Shown: positions 1 to 9,597 of the stretch, in pieces
How positions within the stretch are numbered: the first letter of the stretch is position 1
Layout of the letters: every line of letters begins with the position of its first letter
From: Sphaerosporella brunnea
Lineage: Eukaryota; Ascomycota; Pezizomycetes; Pezizales; Pyronemataceae
Length of the DNA: 64,000 nucleotides
Assembly (NCBI GenBank): GCA_008704415.1
Contig: VXIS01000055.1
Span: forward strand, 1 to 64,000
Reading direction: 5' to 3'
The notes under the pieces: generated by a model
What the model was told of the DNA's origin: nothing
What the model saw: the letters and a program-made list of their open reading frames with translations, nothing else
Databases searched by the model: none
Position numbers and translations under genes: made by a program

Positions 1-1
1 C

Positions 2-787
2 GAGGCTGCGACAAGCGAGGAAGGAAACCCAGAAGAGGTTGGCGACGTCCTCGAAGGATACGAGGATATATTGATGGAGCAGCTGGATGCTCTCCTGGCC
101 CTACTCCAGGCGGATCATGATTCTGGCTCTTCCACCGAGCCCCAAGTTGTGGCCGAACAGGCATTGCCCGAGCCTCAGGGGCAGCAAACTCTACCCTCGA
201 CCCTGGTCCCTAGCACCGCCGCAACCGGAGCTAGATTAATCGGTGAACCTGAAGCAATCCAGGAATACACCCCTGAGATGGTTGCCGCCATCTTGAGACG
301 CATTTTCGAGGGTTGCTTCCTGATTCCGCTCACACCGGTTGAGCAAGAAGAGGCACCTCGCGCAGCCAAGCGTCCCTCTCCGACTACCCATGTCGCCCCT
401 CCACCACCAGCCAAGCGCCTGCGCGGACTTTCCCCCAACGTCTCCGCCCCTAGTGCCGCCGACAGACTCCAGGGAATCGTCCAGTCCAGTGCTAGCATGA
501 TCCGGCACCCGCCCATGACCACCTCATCTTCCTCCTCGTCGTCGTCGTCGGCGGTTTCTCCAGCTTACGCTGCTAGCTTTGGAAACACCGAGGACATGAA
601 CCGTCGTCTCATGGCTATGAAGCCTCCGGCGTATATCCGACCTCCTCCTACCAATACCGCGGCGAGCGCCCCGATCCCGCCCCTGCCCGTCATCCCCCCG
701 CCCCCCAAGCGTAGGGAGGACGAGAAGAAGATTAAGGCGATGGGATTCCCGCCACTGCTGGTGCCGATAAAGCGCAAGGCTGATTAG
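2..787 (+). CDS. C-terminal part of an unrecognised low-complexity protein (5' end outside window)
   Basis: An open frame enters from the left edge (frame of position 2) and ends at a TAG at 785-787. An ATG lies at 74, but the frame is already open upstream with acidic residues, so the true start is probably outside the window. The visible part is rich in Pro, Ser and Ala. It has a Lys/Arg patch near AKRPSPTT...AKRLRG, a run of nine serines encoded by TCC/TCG/TCT codons, proline stretches, and a basic C-terminus (KRREDEKKIKAMGF...IKRKAD). The basic patches could be nuclear localisation signals. I do not recognise the family. An intrinsically disordered nuclear protein is a guess. Confidence 0.5.
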   Translation, partial: EAATSEEGNPEEVGDVLEGYEDILMEQLDALLALLQADHDSGSSTEPQVVAEQALPEPQGQQTLPSTLVPSTAATGARLIGEPEAIQEYTPEMVAAILRRIFEGCFLIPLTPVEQEEAPRAAKRPSPTTHVAPPPPAKRLRGLSPNVSAPSAADRLQGIVQSSASMIRHPPMTTSSSSSSSSSAVSPAYAASFGNTEDMNRRLMAMKPPAYIRPPPTNTAASAPIPPLPVIPPPPKRREDEKKIKAMGFPPLLVPIKRKAD

Positions 788-1431
788 ATCGACCCATATC
801 GGTCTGTCTGTACATGTTTTCTCGGAATGGTGGAATAGTGGGCGCATTTTTTGTTGGTGTTTTTCCTTTGGCGCTGGCGGAGGTTGGAATTGTTCTCATT
901 TCTGTGTCTTGGCTTTGGTGAAAATATCCGATATCCTCCTTTTTTTTCTTTCTCGAGTCTCGAGATATATGTTCTTTTTTGTTTTTTGTGTTGTATGTGT
1001 ACAGCTGCTCCTCTCTTTTTTTTTTTTGCTTTTGCTGTTTGTGCTTCCAGGCAGGCTGGCGTTACGTGCGGTGCTTTCTTGCTGGGCTGGGAGGTGAATG
1101 GCGTTGGGTTCTATTTTTGGTTCAGATCAAAAGTTTGTTTGCTTTTTCCCCTTGCTTTTCATGTCGGGCGATGGGCAAGGACAAGGGGTAATTGACGCAG
1201 GACGGCAGGAGGCGGAGTGTATATATGCCGATTTGAGGGTGTGTGTGTGTGTGTAATCAAGTTTATTGTCCGCATGCAACCTGTATAAATTATGGCAGAC
1301 CCTCCTGTCCGCCGCCTTATTGATATCATCTCATGCGCTAACTGCGGCCACCCACTTCCCTCGCCCCGCCCGGGCCCCGGGGCCGAAAACAAAAACAAAA
1401 ACAAAAACGGGCGTAATGACTCCCTCGTTCA

Positions 1432-1446
1432 CCCCCCCCCCCCCCC
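1432..1446. repeat. Poly-C run (15 nt)
   Basis: Fifteen consecutive cytosines are visible, followed by ACGTGAG. Confidence 0.95.
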
Positions 1447-2016
1447 ACGTGAGAACCCTGCTGCTTCTCCGTCCCCTTCCCCTTCTCCTTCTTCCTCACC
1501 CCCTGGGTTTGCGTGCCTTGTGCGGCTTGGTGTCGGCGGCTCCGCCTAAAAGAAGTCGAAGCTCACACCCCCGCCCCGAGCCACTTGGGCCCAGGATGGC
1601 GCGCTTCCCCCGATCGTCTCTTTCGTTCTGCGGCCCGAGGGAGGGCCGTCTGCGCTTCTTTCATTCGACCTTCTTCCAGCCCCCCCTTCGGCCTCAGCCC
1701 CTCCATCACTGGGAGGAACAGGTGGCTCTGGGCTGCCGGGTTAGCTGGTCCCGTGCCGCTTTGGAGATCTGTAGCTAGCTGTATGTAAACACATACATAC
1801 GTAAAGTGGGATTGTGTTGGAGTGAAGGGAGTAGTGAAGAGTGATCATGAGGAATGGAGTTGTGCTGTAAGGTCTGGATTTGATTATATCCCCCCCCCGC
1901 CCCCCCATGGGATGGCATGGCATGGCAAGAATGCTGCGATTGCTTGTGAATAATGGCGCCAGCGGAGAGGATATCATTATCAGAGCACAAGGTAACTATC
2001 ACTCAGTGGGAAATCC

Positions 2017-2045
<29 letters not shown>
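2017..2045. repeat. Poly-A run (29 nt)
   Basis: Uninterrupted adenines in an intergenic region. No retroelement body is recognisable next to it. Confidence 0.95.
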
Positions 2046-2047
<2 letters not shown>

Positions 2048-2408
2048 TAGAACCGAGCAACTCCCCCATCGGGAAGAGACTTCCTCGGCGTGCGTGAACT
2101 TCCAGCACCCCGAGGTATTCGCCAGGCCAGCTACATAGGCTTTCTCGAAAGAAGGGGGGGGAGGGGGTGGGGTTATTATTCACACAGCACACAGGCTGCC
2201 GTCACCCCTCCCTCCCCCGGCTTGCTCTTAGATAGTATTGGGTCCAACAGTTGCAGGCAAGGTACACACGGCTTCGTATGGTAGATTAAAACTCGGCGGG
2301 CATTGTAGACCTTTACTCAAATTTCTAGAGAATATACTCGACAAGGCTGTGCTCTCAAATCGCTCCCATCCCTTGTCCTTCCTGTCCGGGCAACAGCCGC
2401 CATGGAGT

Positions 2409-2457
2409 AAAAAAAAAAAAAAAAAAAAACCTGTATGGCGGCGGCGGCGGCGGCGGT
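2409..2457. repeat. Poly-A run (21 nt) followed by GCG microsatellite
   Basis: Twenty-one adenines at 2409-2429 are followed after a short unique stretch by seven or so GCG units. Simple-sequence DNA, not coding. Confidence 0.9.
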
Positions 2458-3208
2458 GTTTAACTGTGGTTCCCAAACTAGTCAGAAACTCGGAGAATAA
2501 GACCCCCCCCCCCCCTCCTAAGTGCCATCATGTTTGGTATTTTTCATCATCAGTCATATACTCGTACAATAAGGCTTATATAAATAACCATTTCCCCAAA
2601 ACTCCCCCGTTCCTGCTAAGGGAGGTACATTGATTTCGGGCTAGATCTGCGGGGAGATGCGGGGGAGGCACGGTGCTGTCACGATGGTCGAGTGAGCTAC
2701 TGTGCAAAACCTTCTGGTGTTGCTGCCGCACCAGGCGAGGTTGGTCGATGCTGCTTTTCGAGTGAGTGTTCAGATGCGTAATATGGGGTCGGGGTCTTTG
2801 GTATATCGCTCGGGGGGAGGGGGGGATGTTTCGATGTGGTATCGGTGGTGTGACGGCCAGAGTACCGGCTCTACTGGCAGTGGGTAGTAGAAGAGCCACA
2901 GCAGGCAACGTGAACAGCGATAGACTATAACGGCCCGGGCGGTAGAGGGTCGGGGGTGAGGCCGTATAATTGGCAGGGGCGACAGGGAGTGGAGGGGGAA
3001 CGGTGACAGGCAGTAGGTCAGAGGTTTATCCGCACCCCCGTTCGTTTGACAACGGGAGTCGAACGGAGGTTATTGACCCCCGCCACTGCAGCAGTCTTCA
3101 ATATCGGTATAATGGTAGTGCTTAGGTGTTCAAAAATAATGCTGTATACAAAGTCCGAGTTTTATTGTAAATTCCCATCCCCCCACCGTCCCCACCCGCT
3201 CGCTCGCT

Positions 3209-4696
3209 CTAACAACTCTCATAGACCGTCGTAGTACTCACAGTAACCCTACGCCATCTGCGCCCGGTAACCAAGCTGGTCAAGAAAATGCCCGGATAGT
3301 AGACGTGATACAGCCACCACCACGGGAGGGGATCCCACGTCTCGAACATCGCGTCCTTCCAGCATAAAACTTTGGCCGCAAAGCCCAGGGCCTCTTTCAG
3401 CGCGTCCAGCAGCGATAGCTTCAACAAGAACGCCTGGAGGAGAGGGTAGAGGAAGTTGACCACGAGCTCGTAGCCAACCCAGTAGTAGTAGTGGCCCGTG
3501 GTGGTGTCTTCGGGGGAAAGTTGGTATATCGTATCTGCCGCGAGCTCGCCGTTGACTTTCTCGCCGAGGAGGGAAAGATACGCGTCTGCTAGCATGCGCG
3601 GGTGTTGGGAAAGCAGGATTACAGCTGTGTGGGTGCGCGGATTACACTCGATCGGAAACAGCGTTACCTCCCGCTCCCCTTCTTCAACCATGAAATCAAA
3701 GCTCAACTGTCCAGTGACGTTTCCATCCTCCAGGATCTGCGCCATGTGCTGCGTAAACGACAGCATCGCTCTATGGAGCCTCCCCGCAGCTGGCAGTGCG
3801 GCGTACGCCATCAACATCTCGCAGCTCTCGCAGGCTACGAAGGCTTTGACTTTCCCCTTGACCACGACCGCGTGCGTGCAGTACTCTTTCCCGCGGACGA
3901 ACTGCTGCACTACCCAGCGCTTCTTGGGGGATATGTCAAGGGAGTCGACGAAGCGCTTCGTTGCCGCTTTGGTCGGTTGCGGCAGCAGCGTCATGTCCGC
4001 TCTCGAAGCGCCGTCGGGCTCGACACATTTGATGATGAACTCGGCACCCTGATATTTCTCCAGCGCCTCAAACACCTCGTGTCTGGACTCGACCAGCACC
4101 GTGGTTGGCACTTTGAGTCCCGCCGCTGCCACGCAGTTAATGAACCGGTGCTTCTCGTGCAGCGTCTCCACCGTCTCCGGCGAAGGCTGAAACACTTTGC
4201 ACCGCGTTTCCTTCTCGATTTTATGCTTCAGGAGGGCATCCTCGACGGTGCTCGCGACGCCGGAGACACAGATCCACAGATCCACGCCCTCGGCTTTAAT
4301 CAAGCGGAGCATATCGTCCTCGTACGCCTTTCTGGACGCCACATCGTGCGGGGTGGCAACAGTAAAGTACTTTTCGAGCGCTCGGGAAAACCGCCCCGCG
4401 GATGGAACTGTGCACCCCGCAAAATGGGTGCTGGAGAAATCAACCCCGATGACCGTGTGCCCCGCTTTGTGGAATGCGCGGGCTAGGGAAAGGCCCTTGC
4501 CCATGGCGAGCGACGAAATCAGAACTGTGTGTTTCCGCTTGGAAGGAAGCGTGGGTGGCGGCTGCAGTGGGTACAGGAAGTTGAGGAGCAGGCAGATGGC
4601 GACGAGGGTGCTGGTGAGCGGGAGGGTGAGAAGGCTTAGGGAGAGGAGGGAGATGTTTTTGAGGAGGTGAGTGAGGAGGGGAACCGGTTCCGGCAT
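3209..4696 (-). CDS. ATP-grasp ligase, mycosporine (MysC-like) type
   Basis: Single-exon gene of 495 aa. ATP-grasp enzymes activate a carboxylate or enol(ate) as a phosphate and join it to an amine. In mycosporine biosynthesis the MysC-type enzyme couples an amino acid (glycine in cyanobacteria) to 4-deoxygadusol. The N-terminus has a strongly hydrophobic stretch (about residues 12-46). A Rossmann-like start (VLISSLAMGKGLSLARAFH) and a RFS...KY motif follow. The ATP-grasp metal-binding region is visible as FDFM...IECNPRTHT near residue 350. Further hydrophobic segments (about 405-430 and 460-480) suggest membrane association. The gene lies next to a sugar-phosphate cyclase and an O-methyltransferase, the other two core mycosporine genes, and this supports the call. 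Alternative: another carbamoyl-phosphate-synthase-like ATP-grasp enzyme. The amino acid substrate cannot be read. Confidence 0.78.
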   Translation of the reverse strand: MPEPVPLLTHLLKNISLLSLSLLTLPLTSTLVAICLLLNFLYPLQPPPTLPSKRKHTVLISSLAMGKGLSLARAFHKAGHTVIGVDFSSTHFAGCTVPSAGRFSRALEKYFTVATPHDVASRKAYEDDMLRLIKAEGVDLWICVSGVASTVEDALLKHKIEKETRCKVFQPSPETVETLHEKHRFINCVAAAGLKVPTTVLVESRHEVFEALEKYQGAEFIIKCVEPDGASRADMTLLPQPTKAATKRFVDSLDISPKKRWVVQQFVRGKEYCTHAVVVKGKVKAFVACESCEMLMAYAALPAAGRLHRAMLSFTQHMAQILEDGNVTGQLSFDFMVEEGEREVTLFPIECNPRTHTAVILLSQHPRMLADAYLSLLGEKVNGELAADTIYQLSPEDTTTGHYYYWVGYELVVNFLYPLLQAFLLKLSLLDALKEALGFAAKVLCWKDAMFETWDPLPWWWLYHVYYPGIFLTSLVTGRRWRRVTVSTTTVYESC

Positions 4697-5307
4697 CGTT
4701 GCTGTTTGTTGTTGTTCAATGCAGGAAGAAGCAGAGGATCAAGCCTTTGACCCACGAGGCAGGAAGGGTTTTGATGTTCGGCAGAATTGAGTTCCGGGAG
4801 TTGCAATAAGGGGCAGCAACTCCTTCTTAAAGTCTATCTGCCGTTCTAGAATGGGGGGATGGTGATATAGGAATCTGTAGATACTCCCGCCCGCTCGATC
4901 GTACGAGATATCGATCGATATCTTGCAGCCGGATATGGACGCTGATCTCAACCTACCGAGACAGCATATGTATATACACGATGCTCCAGCATCGACGGGC
5001 AATTGCTCCACGCCTGCGCGGGGAGCCGTTTTAAGTGCGGATGCATGTTCCCGTACGACCCCACTCCACCGCTTCATGTCTTATCACTAACGCACGCAAG
5101 GAGATACTCGAATTGGCGAACAAGCATTTTCTGATATCAGCGCCGAACTACCCAGGATTCTGTGCCGAAGGAAAAAAAAAGAATACACAATGTGCTAGCT
5201 AGAGCAAAATTGCTTTGAGCAAGATGACGAATTATGACAAGGAAATCCCACCCTCCAAACCGCCATCCCCAGGAACAAACGCCGCAAATCCTTTTTATTT
5301 TGTGTAT
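4697..5307. other. Intergenic: ATP-grasp promoter and cyclase 3' flank
   Basis: Upstream of the ATP-grasp ATG (minus strand) and downstream of the cyclase stop. No gene seen. A run of ATCGAT/GATATC-like short palindromes occurs around 4895-4925, but I can assign no function to them. Confidence 0.5.
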
Positions 5308-6735
5308 CTAGTTGATCAGCTCACTATTGAGGCTGGCAATCTCAACTTTGGTGTTGAAGCCGCCAGTCTTCATGTAGATTGACTCCATCTCATGCTCCAT
5401 GTCCTGCTCCATGAAAACTCCGGTGTCGCTGGAATCGACGTAGGCGTCGATGCCGGCTCCCTCACGAGGGTAGCTCTTGCAGAAATTACAGTGCATCTCT
5501 AGAGCCTTGTTCATTTCCGCCGTAGTGACGTCGTTGAGGAAAACGCACTCACCGATCGGGCTGGGAATGGCAGCACGGAGAAGGCCATCTCTAGTCTTGA
5601 GGATGGCGTCAGTTCCCTTGGCGAGAAGGCACTCGTCGAACAGAGGATGATTCATAGTGAGCCCAGCTCGGGAGAACAAGTTCAAGATTCGCCGGTGGGC
5701 TTCGGGGGTGATCATGTCGCGGTAGAGGGCAAGAGTAGCGGAGTAAGCCATGTCGACCGAGATAGCGTGGCCGTGACGAAGAGGCGTCTCGGGGGCCAGC
5801 TCAAGAGTCGGGGACCAAGTGTGGCCAAAGGCAATCACACGGTCAAGGCCGATCTCGTGCAGGTTGGGAGTCTCGAGCTTCAACATCACGTGGATTCCAC
5901 GACGATTGATCTCGTCGGCAGCCTCCTTGAGGTCCTTTGTGCTTCCGTCGGCACGGCCGAACTTGTGGGAAATCAATAGCTCACACCACTTATCGAGAAG
6001 CTCGAAAGTGCGCAGATCCGCACAGGTTGAGATCTTGATGAGCTCCGCAAAGCCGTTGCGGACCTGGGCTTCGGGGAGAGTCCGCAAGAATGTGAAATCC
6101 AGGAATGTGTGGATAGGCGCATGGTAAGCACCCAAGCGGTTCTTATGCTTGCCGTGGTTGACAGCAACCTTGATGGAGACGGAGGCATCGATCAGCCCAA
6201 TGAGAGTCGTGGGAATGCGGATGAAGTTCGTGGTGCGGCGGTAAGCAGCGCACGCAAACCTGATTGACTGTTAGCGCGAGTTACATTTGGTGACGGAAAT
6301 CAAATGCCGCCATCACAATACGACCAACGGCAGCCAACAAAAAAAACAGTGCACTCACCCAGCAACATCGGTGATCAAACCACCACCAACAACGAGCACA
6401 GGCTCCTTACGAATGATTCCGAACTCATTCATAGCCTCGCAGATCTCGAGCAGAGTGTCCATGGTCTTGGCCTTCTCTCCGATCTTCGTCTTGTGAAGCT
6501 CGAGTCTGATGTTGTAGTGCTCGAAGTACTGGCGCATCTGCGCGCCGTAAATGTTGCAGACGTTGATATCGGTGATAGCAAGGCATCGTTCCCACTTCGT
6601 GTACATCTCAGCGAGCTGGGGGTTCTTGATATCGAAGACTCCATCGAGGAACGAGAAGCCATAGGAGATACGCTCGACCCCCTCGACGTGGAAACCGTTC
6701 GCAGTCTCGGCAACAGTAGCTTGGAGGTCCGACAT
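5308..6735 (-). CDS. Sugar-phosphate cyclase, 2-demethyl-4-deoxygadusol synthase type (MysA-like)
   Basis: Two exons, 6735-6359 and 6259-5308, with one 99-bp intron; 442 aa. Members of the dehydroquinate-synthase superfamily cyclise a sugar phosphate using NAD and a metal ion. The DDGS type converts sedoheptulose 7-phosphate to 2-demethyl-4-deoxygadusol, the first step to mycosporines. The nucleotide-binding loop [12 protein letters not shown] spans the splice junction. It is followed by [17 protein letters not shown] and [13 protein letters not shown]. Metal-ligand positions are present: Glu198 (AELIK), His272 (FGHTW) and His288 (RHGHAIS). The length matches stand-alone cyclases and not the pentafunctional AROM protein. 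A 2-epi-5-epi-valiolone synthase is the main alternative, but the neighbouring O-methyltransferase and ATP-grasp genes favour DDGS. It is divergent from the methyltransferase gene, with 1.7 kb between them. Confidence 0.85.
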
Positions 6736-8426
6736 TGTGATCGAATAAAAAGGAGCAGACGAACTATGGGAAGAGGATCAAGCAAACGAGTATATGGTGA
6801 ACTATATTTGTTCAGAGGTACCTTTGTAGGTTGAGTCTGATCGAAGCCAATGGAAGAAGCTGTTGAACTTTTGTTGTGAATCTGGGCGGTTTGAGGAAAC
6901 TCGGAAACTCAGCGGCAGCCAATATATACCGGGAGAGTGAGGGCAGAGTGGGAGCGGTGTTGAGACCAGAGGTTGCTCCTGCCCTCTCCGTCCCGAGGGT
7001 TGGCTCGTGGCCATTGCCGTGCGGAACTTTGATCCACTGTTTACTGTCAACAAACGAGGTGATCGAAAGTTAGGATCCTTCACGATGTGATCATGCTGTA
7101 TCAAATTAAACAGAACGCCTTCGCTCACGCAGACTGTGATTGGAAACGCTCCCTGCCGCCGATATTGCATTGTTCTCCGCCAAAACGGCGATATCGTTAC
7201 ATTTAATTTTCTATCTGGGCGGTGTCTTCTTGGACGACAGACGACGACAGCCCGCGATCGGGGTAAGATTTTCCAATCTGGCCTGCGAAAGGATTCACAA
7301 ACCCTCCCCATGGCAGCCTGTAAGGTAGTTTGCGTACGCCACGTGCACAAGATTCGATTCTCCCGAAGTTCATATAACTCGAATGATTGGCAGGAACCCG
7401 AGATCCGCTCACGCTCAGGAGTCCAACACGAGGACAAGTCGTGTCCGCACTTGGTGCACGGATGTTTCCGCAGACGGCAACGGCGGCAGCAGGCCTTGAG
7501 TGAATCTCCCGGAGGGGCCTGGTGAACTTGGGGGGGGGGGGGGGTGTGTGTCATTTGCTTTCTGTCCGATTATAGTGCCCGCCTCCAAGAGATGCAGATT
7601 GGCGAGACGGGCGGTATGCAAGGTTCATCTAGATCTCGGCGATGAAACATCCGCAAACTTCGATTCGTGAAGGTTATCCGTCGCACCTGCATTGGCAGCG
7701 GCAAATGGATTTGGATAATCAACCGTGAGTCCGATGCATTGTAGTTGCACGTTGTCTGCGAGTGGGTAGCCGCTGGGTGTTGGAATTCAACACTTCTGCG
7801 GGGTGGACTCTTTGATCGTAAGATATCGGGCGGCGGCAGTATGTACGCTATGGCATGACATGTAGAAAAAGAGTTGTCGATGTCGACACGCACGGCAAGT
7901 GGAAATTACAAAGTGAAAATAAGCCACTAAATGGGGTCTTCCACGCACGAGAGTGTCGACATCGAGCCGGTGAAGATCCCCCAAAGAGCCGGCTAGACCC
8001 ACACACGGTATATGAAGATGTGCAGGTTTCCGTTAGGTGAAAAATGTGTAAATTAAAGAATTTCTGCCGGAAGGAGGTAGTGTTATTCCCGAAACAGGCC
8101 AGAGGAGAGAAGAAAGGCTTCTTCGCCTTGCCGTTCCCCTGCTATCATTCGCACGACACCTCCGAGTGTGCGGTGTACTGATATCGTATTCGACTGCTTC
8201 ACGGACGGAAAAAAAACAAAAAAAAAAACTCTGGTTAACCACTCGGAAGTTTTCGCTCCTGCTCATGCAAGTGAATACTGGAGCCGTTTGAAGACTTAGG
8301 AAGCTTCTGCAACTGCATGAGTGCTTTCCTCGACGTTATGTAGCCCCCAGGTAGGTAACTCTCCCCCCCATCCCCACCGAAAACAGATCCCACCCTTCCA
8401 GCGAAATCCTCACCTCCCAAACCACA
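6736..8426. other. Divergent intergenic region between cyclase and O-methyltransferase
   Basis: About 1.7 kb between two head-to-head biosynthetic genes, the likely site of shared control. A 15-nt G run lies at 7530-7544 with GT dinucleotides after it. The longest open stretch (minus strand, about 6802-7554) has a Cys/Arg cluster near its start but no recognisable domain, and I reject it as a gene. No specific operator could be identified. Confidence 0.5.
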
Positions 8427-9295
8427 ATGGTCAGCACCAGCTTCACCTCCTCCCACCGCTACGGCGAGCAAGGCGAAGTCTTCGTACGTGTTTACAGCAA
8501 CTCCTCAGCGCAAAACCCGCACTAATCAAGCCACAGTTCAACGATGGCCGTGAGCTCGAGCTGCTCCAACGCATCTTCTCGCAGCCTCCGGCCGAGCTTT
8601 CCAAGCTCCGCAACAACCCACGCGGAATCCTCTCCTTCATCGACAACTTCGCAACGCAAAAGTACCTCATGAACGTGGGCGAGCTCAAGGGAAAACACGT
8701 CACCGCCCTCCTGCGGAGCCAAAAGCCATCTCTCTGCGTCGAACTCGGCGGGTACGTGGGATACTCAACTATTCTCTTCGGCTCGACAGTGGCCGAATAC
8801 TCTACCCCCTCGAACCCTGCCCGTTACTACTGCCTCGAATACAGCCCCGTGTTCGGCGCTATAATAATGGCCTTGATAGACCTAGCCGGCCTGAGCGACG
8901 TTGTCAAAGTCGTGATTGGCTCGTCCACCGACTCGTTAAACAGGCTTCACGGTGAGGGAGCACTGAAGGGCGGTGTTGATTTCATGTTTTTGGATCACAA
9001 CAAGCCACTATACATGCCAGACCTGAAGCTGTGCGAGAGCTTGGGCGTAGTTAGGGGGGGTACTGTGTTGGTGGCTGATAACATGGTCAAGCCTGGAAAC
9101 CCGCCGTACCATCGATATGTCAATCTGAGTCCCGAGGAGAAAAAGAAGGAGGCGGAGGGAAAGGCTGGTGCCGAGAGGGGCGATCCGGAGTTGCGGTATG
9201 AGAACAAATGGATTGAGAGCTGGGAACCGTCGGCAGTACCTGTGTGTGTTCCGTTGACTGAGAATGAGATGGGAAGACGTGCTAACAAATCATAG
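8427..9295 (+). CDS. SAM-dependent O-methyltransferase, mycosporine (MysB-like) type
   Basis: Two exons, 8427-8483 and 8537-9295 (53-bp intron); 271 aa. The fold is the small cation-dependent (catechol-type) O-methyltransferase. The SAM-binding motif I is CVELGGYVGYST, preceded by GILSFIDNFATQKYLMNVGE. The acidic metal-binding region FLDHNKP...VLVADN follows. In mycosporine biosynthesis this enzyme methylates 2-demethyl-4-deoxygadusol to 4-deoxygadusol. The start at 8427 is chosen because exon 1 (MVSTSFTSSHRYGEQGEVF) joins smoothly to FNDGRELELLQRI. An open frame without the intron would start at 8321 and read through intron sequence. The gene points away from the cyclase gene. Function is by family plus context; the exact substrate is not shown. 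Confidence 0.83.
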
Positions 9296-9597
9296 GATGC
9301 ATTGGAGGTTTCTAGGTGTCTTGGAAGAGTATAGCTACAAGGATATTCTGGGAAGTGGATGGTGCTCTTTTACCTGTAAATACGCTTGTTGAACAAAAAG
9401 CCACCTCTACGATAGTAAATCGAGATTATGGCAACTTGAACTTTTGTTTAAAATCTCTTTCACAAAGTCCTCACAAGAACAACGGATAGCTATTGCCTAA
9501 GGGAAGAAAAATCACGGTCACTTTAGCCGCCCGTAGAAATCTCTAAAGAAACCAAGAAAAACCTGCTACATGCTGGCTGCAACCACCCTCCTACAAA

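Larger units (their letters stand above)
788..3208. other. Repeat-rich intergenic stretch
   Basis: No convincing gene is visible. Only short overlapping reading frames occur, several created by homopolymers. The stretch holds T-rich DNA after the upstream stop, a (GT)n tract near 1240, a 15-nt C run at 1432-1446, A runs at 2017-2045 and 2409-2429, a GCG microsatellite at about 2436-2457, and a C run at 2503-2515. It probably contains the 3' flanks of the partial gene (plus) and of the ATP-grasp gene (minus). Confidence 0.6.

Noticed and set aside
6802..7554. Open frame of 250 codons with a CCRRCRLRK cluster, suggestive of a Zn2Cys6 regulator
   Set aside because: It lacks the six-cysteine spacing, composition is not coding-like, and it lies in the divergent promoter region.
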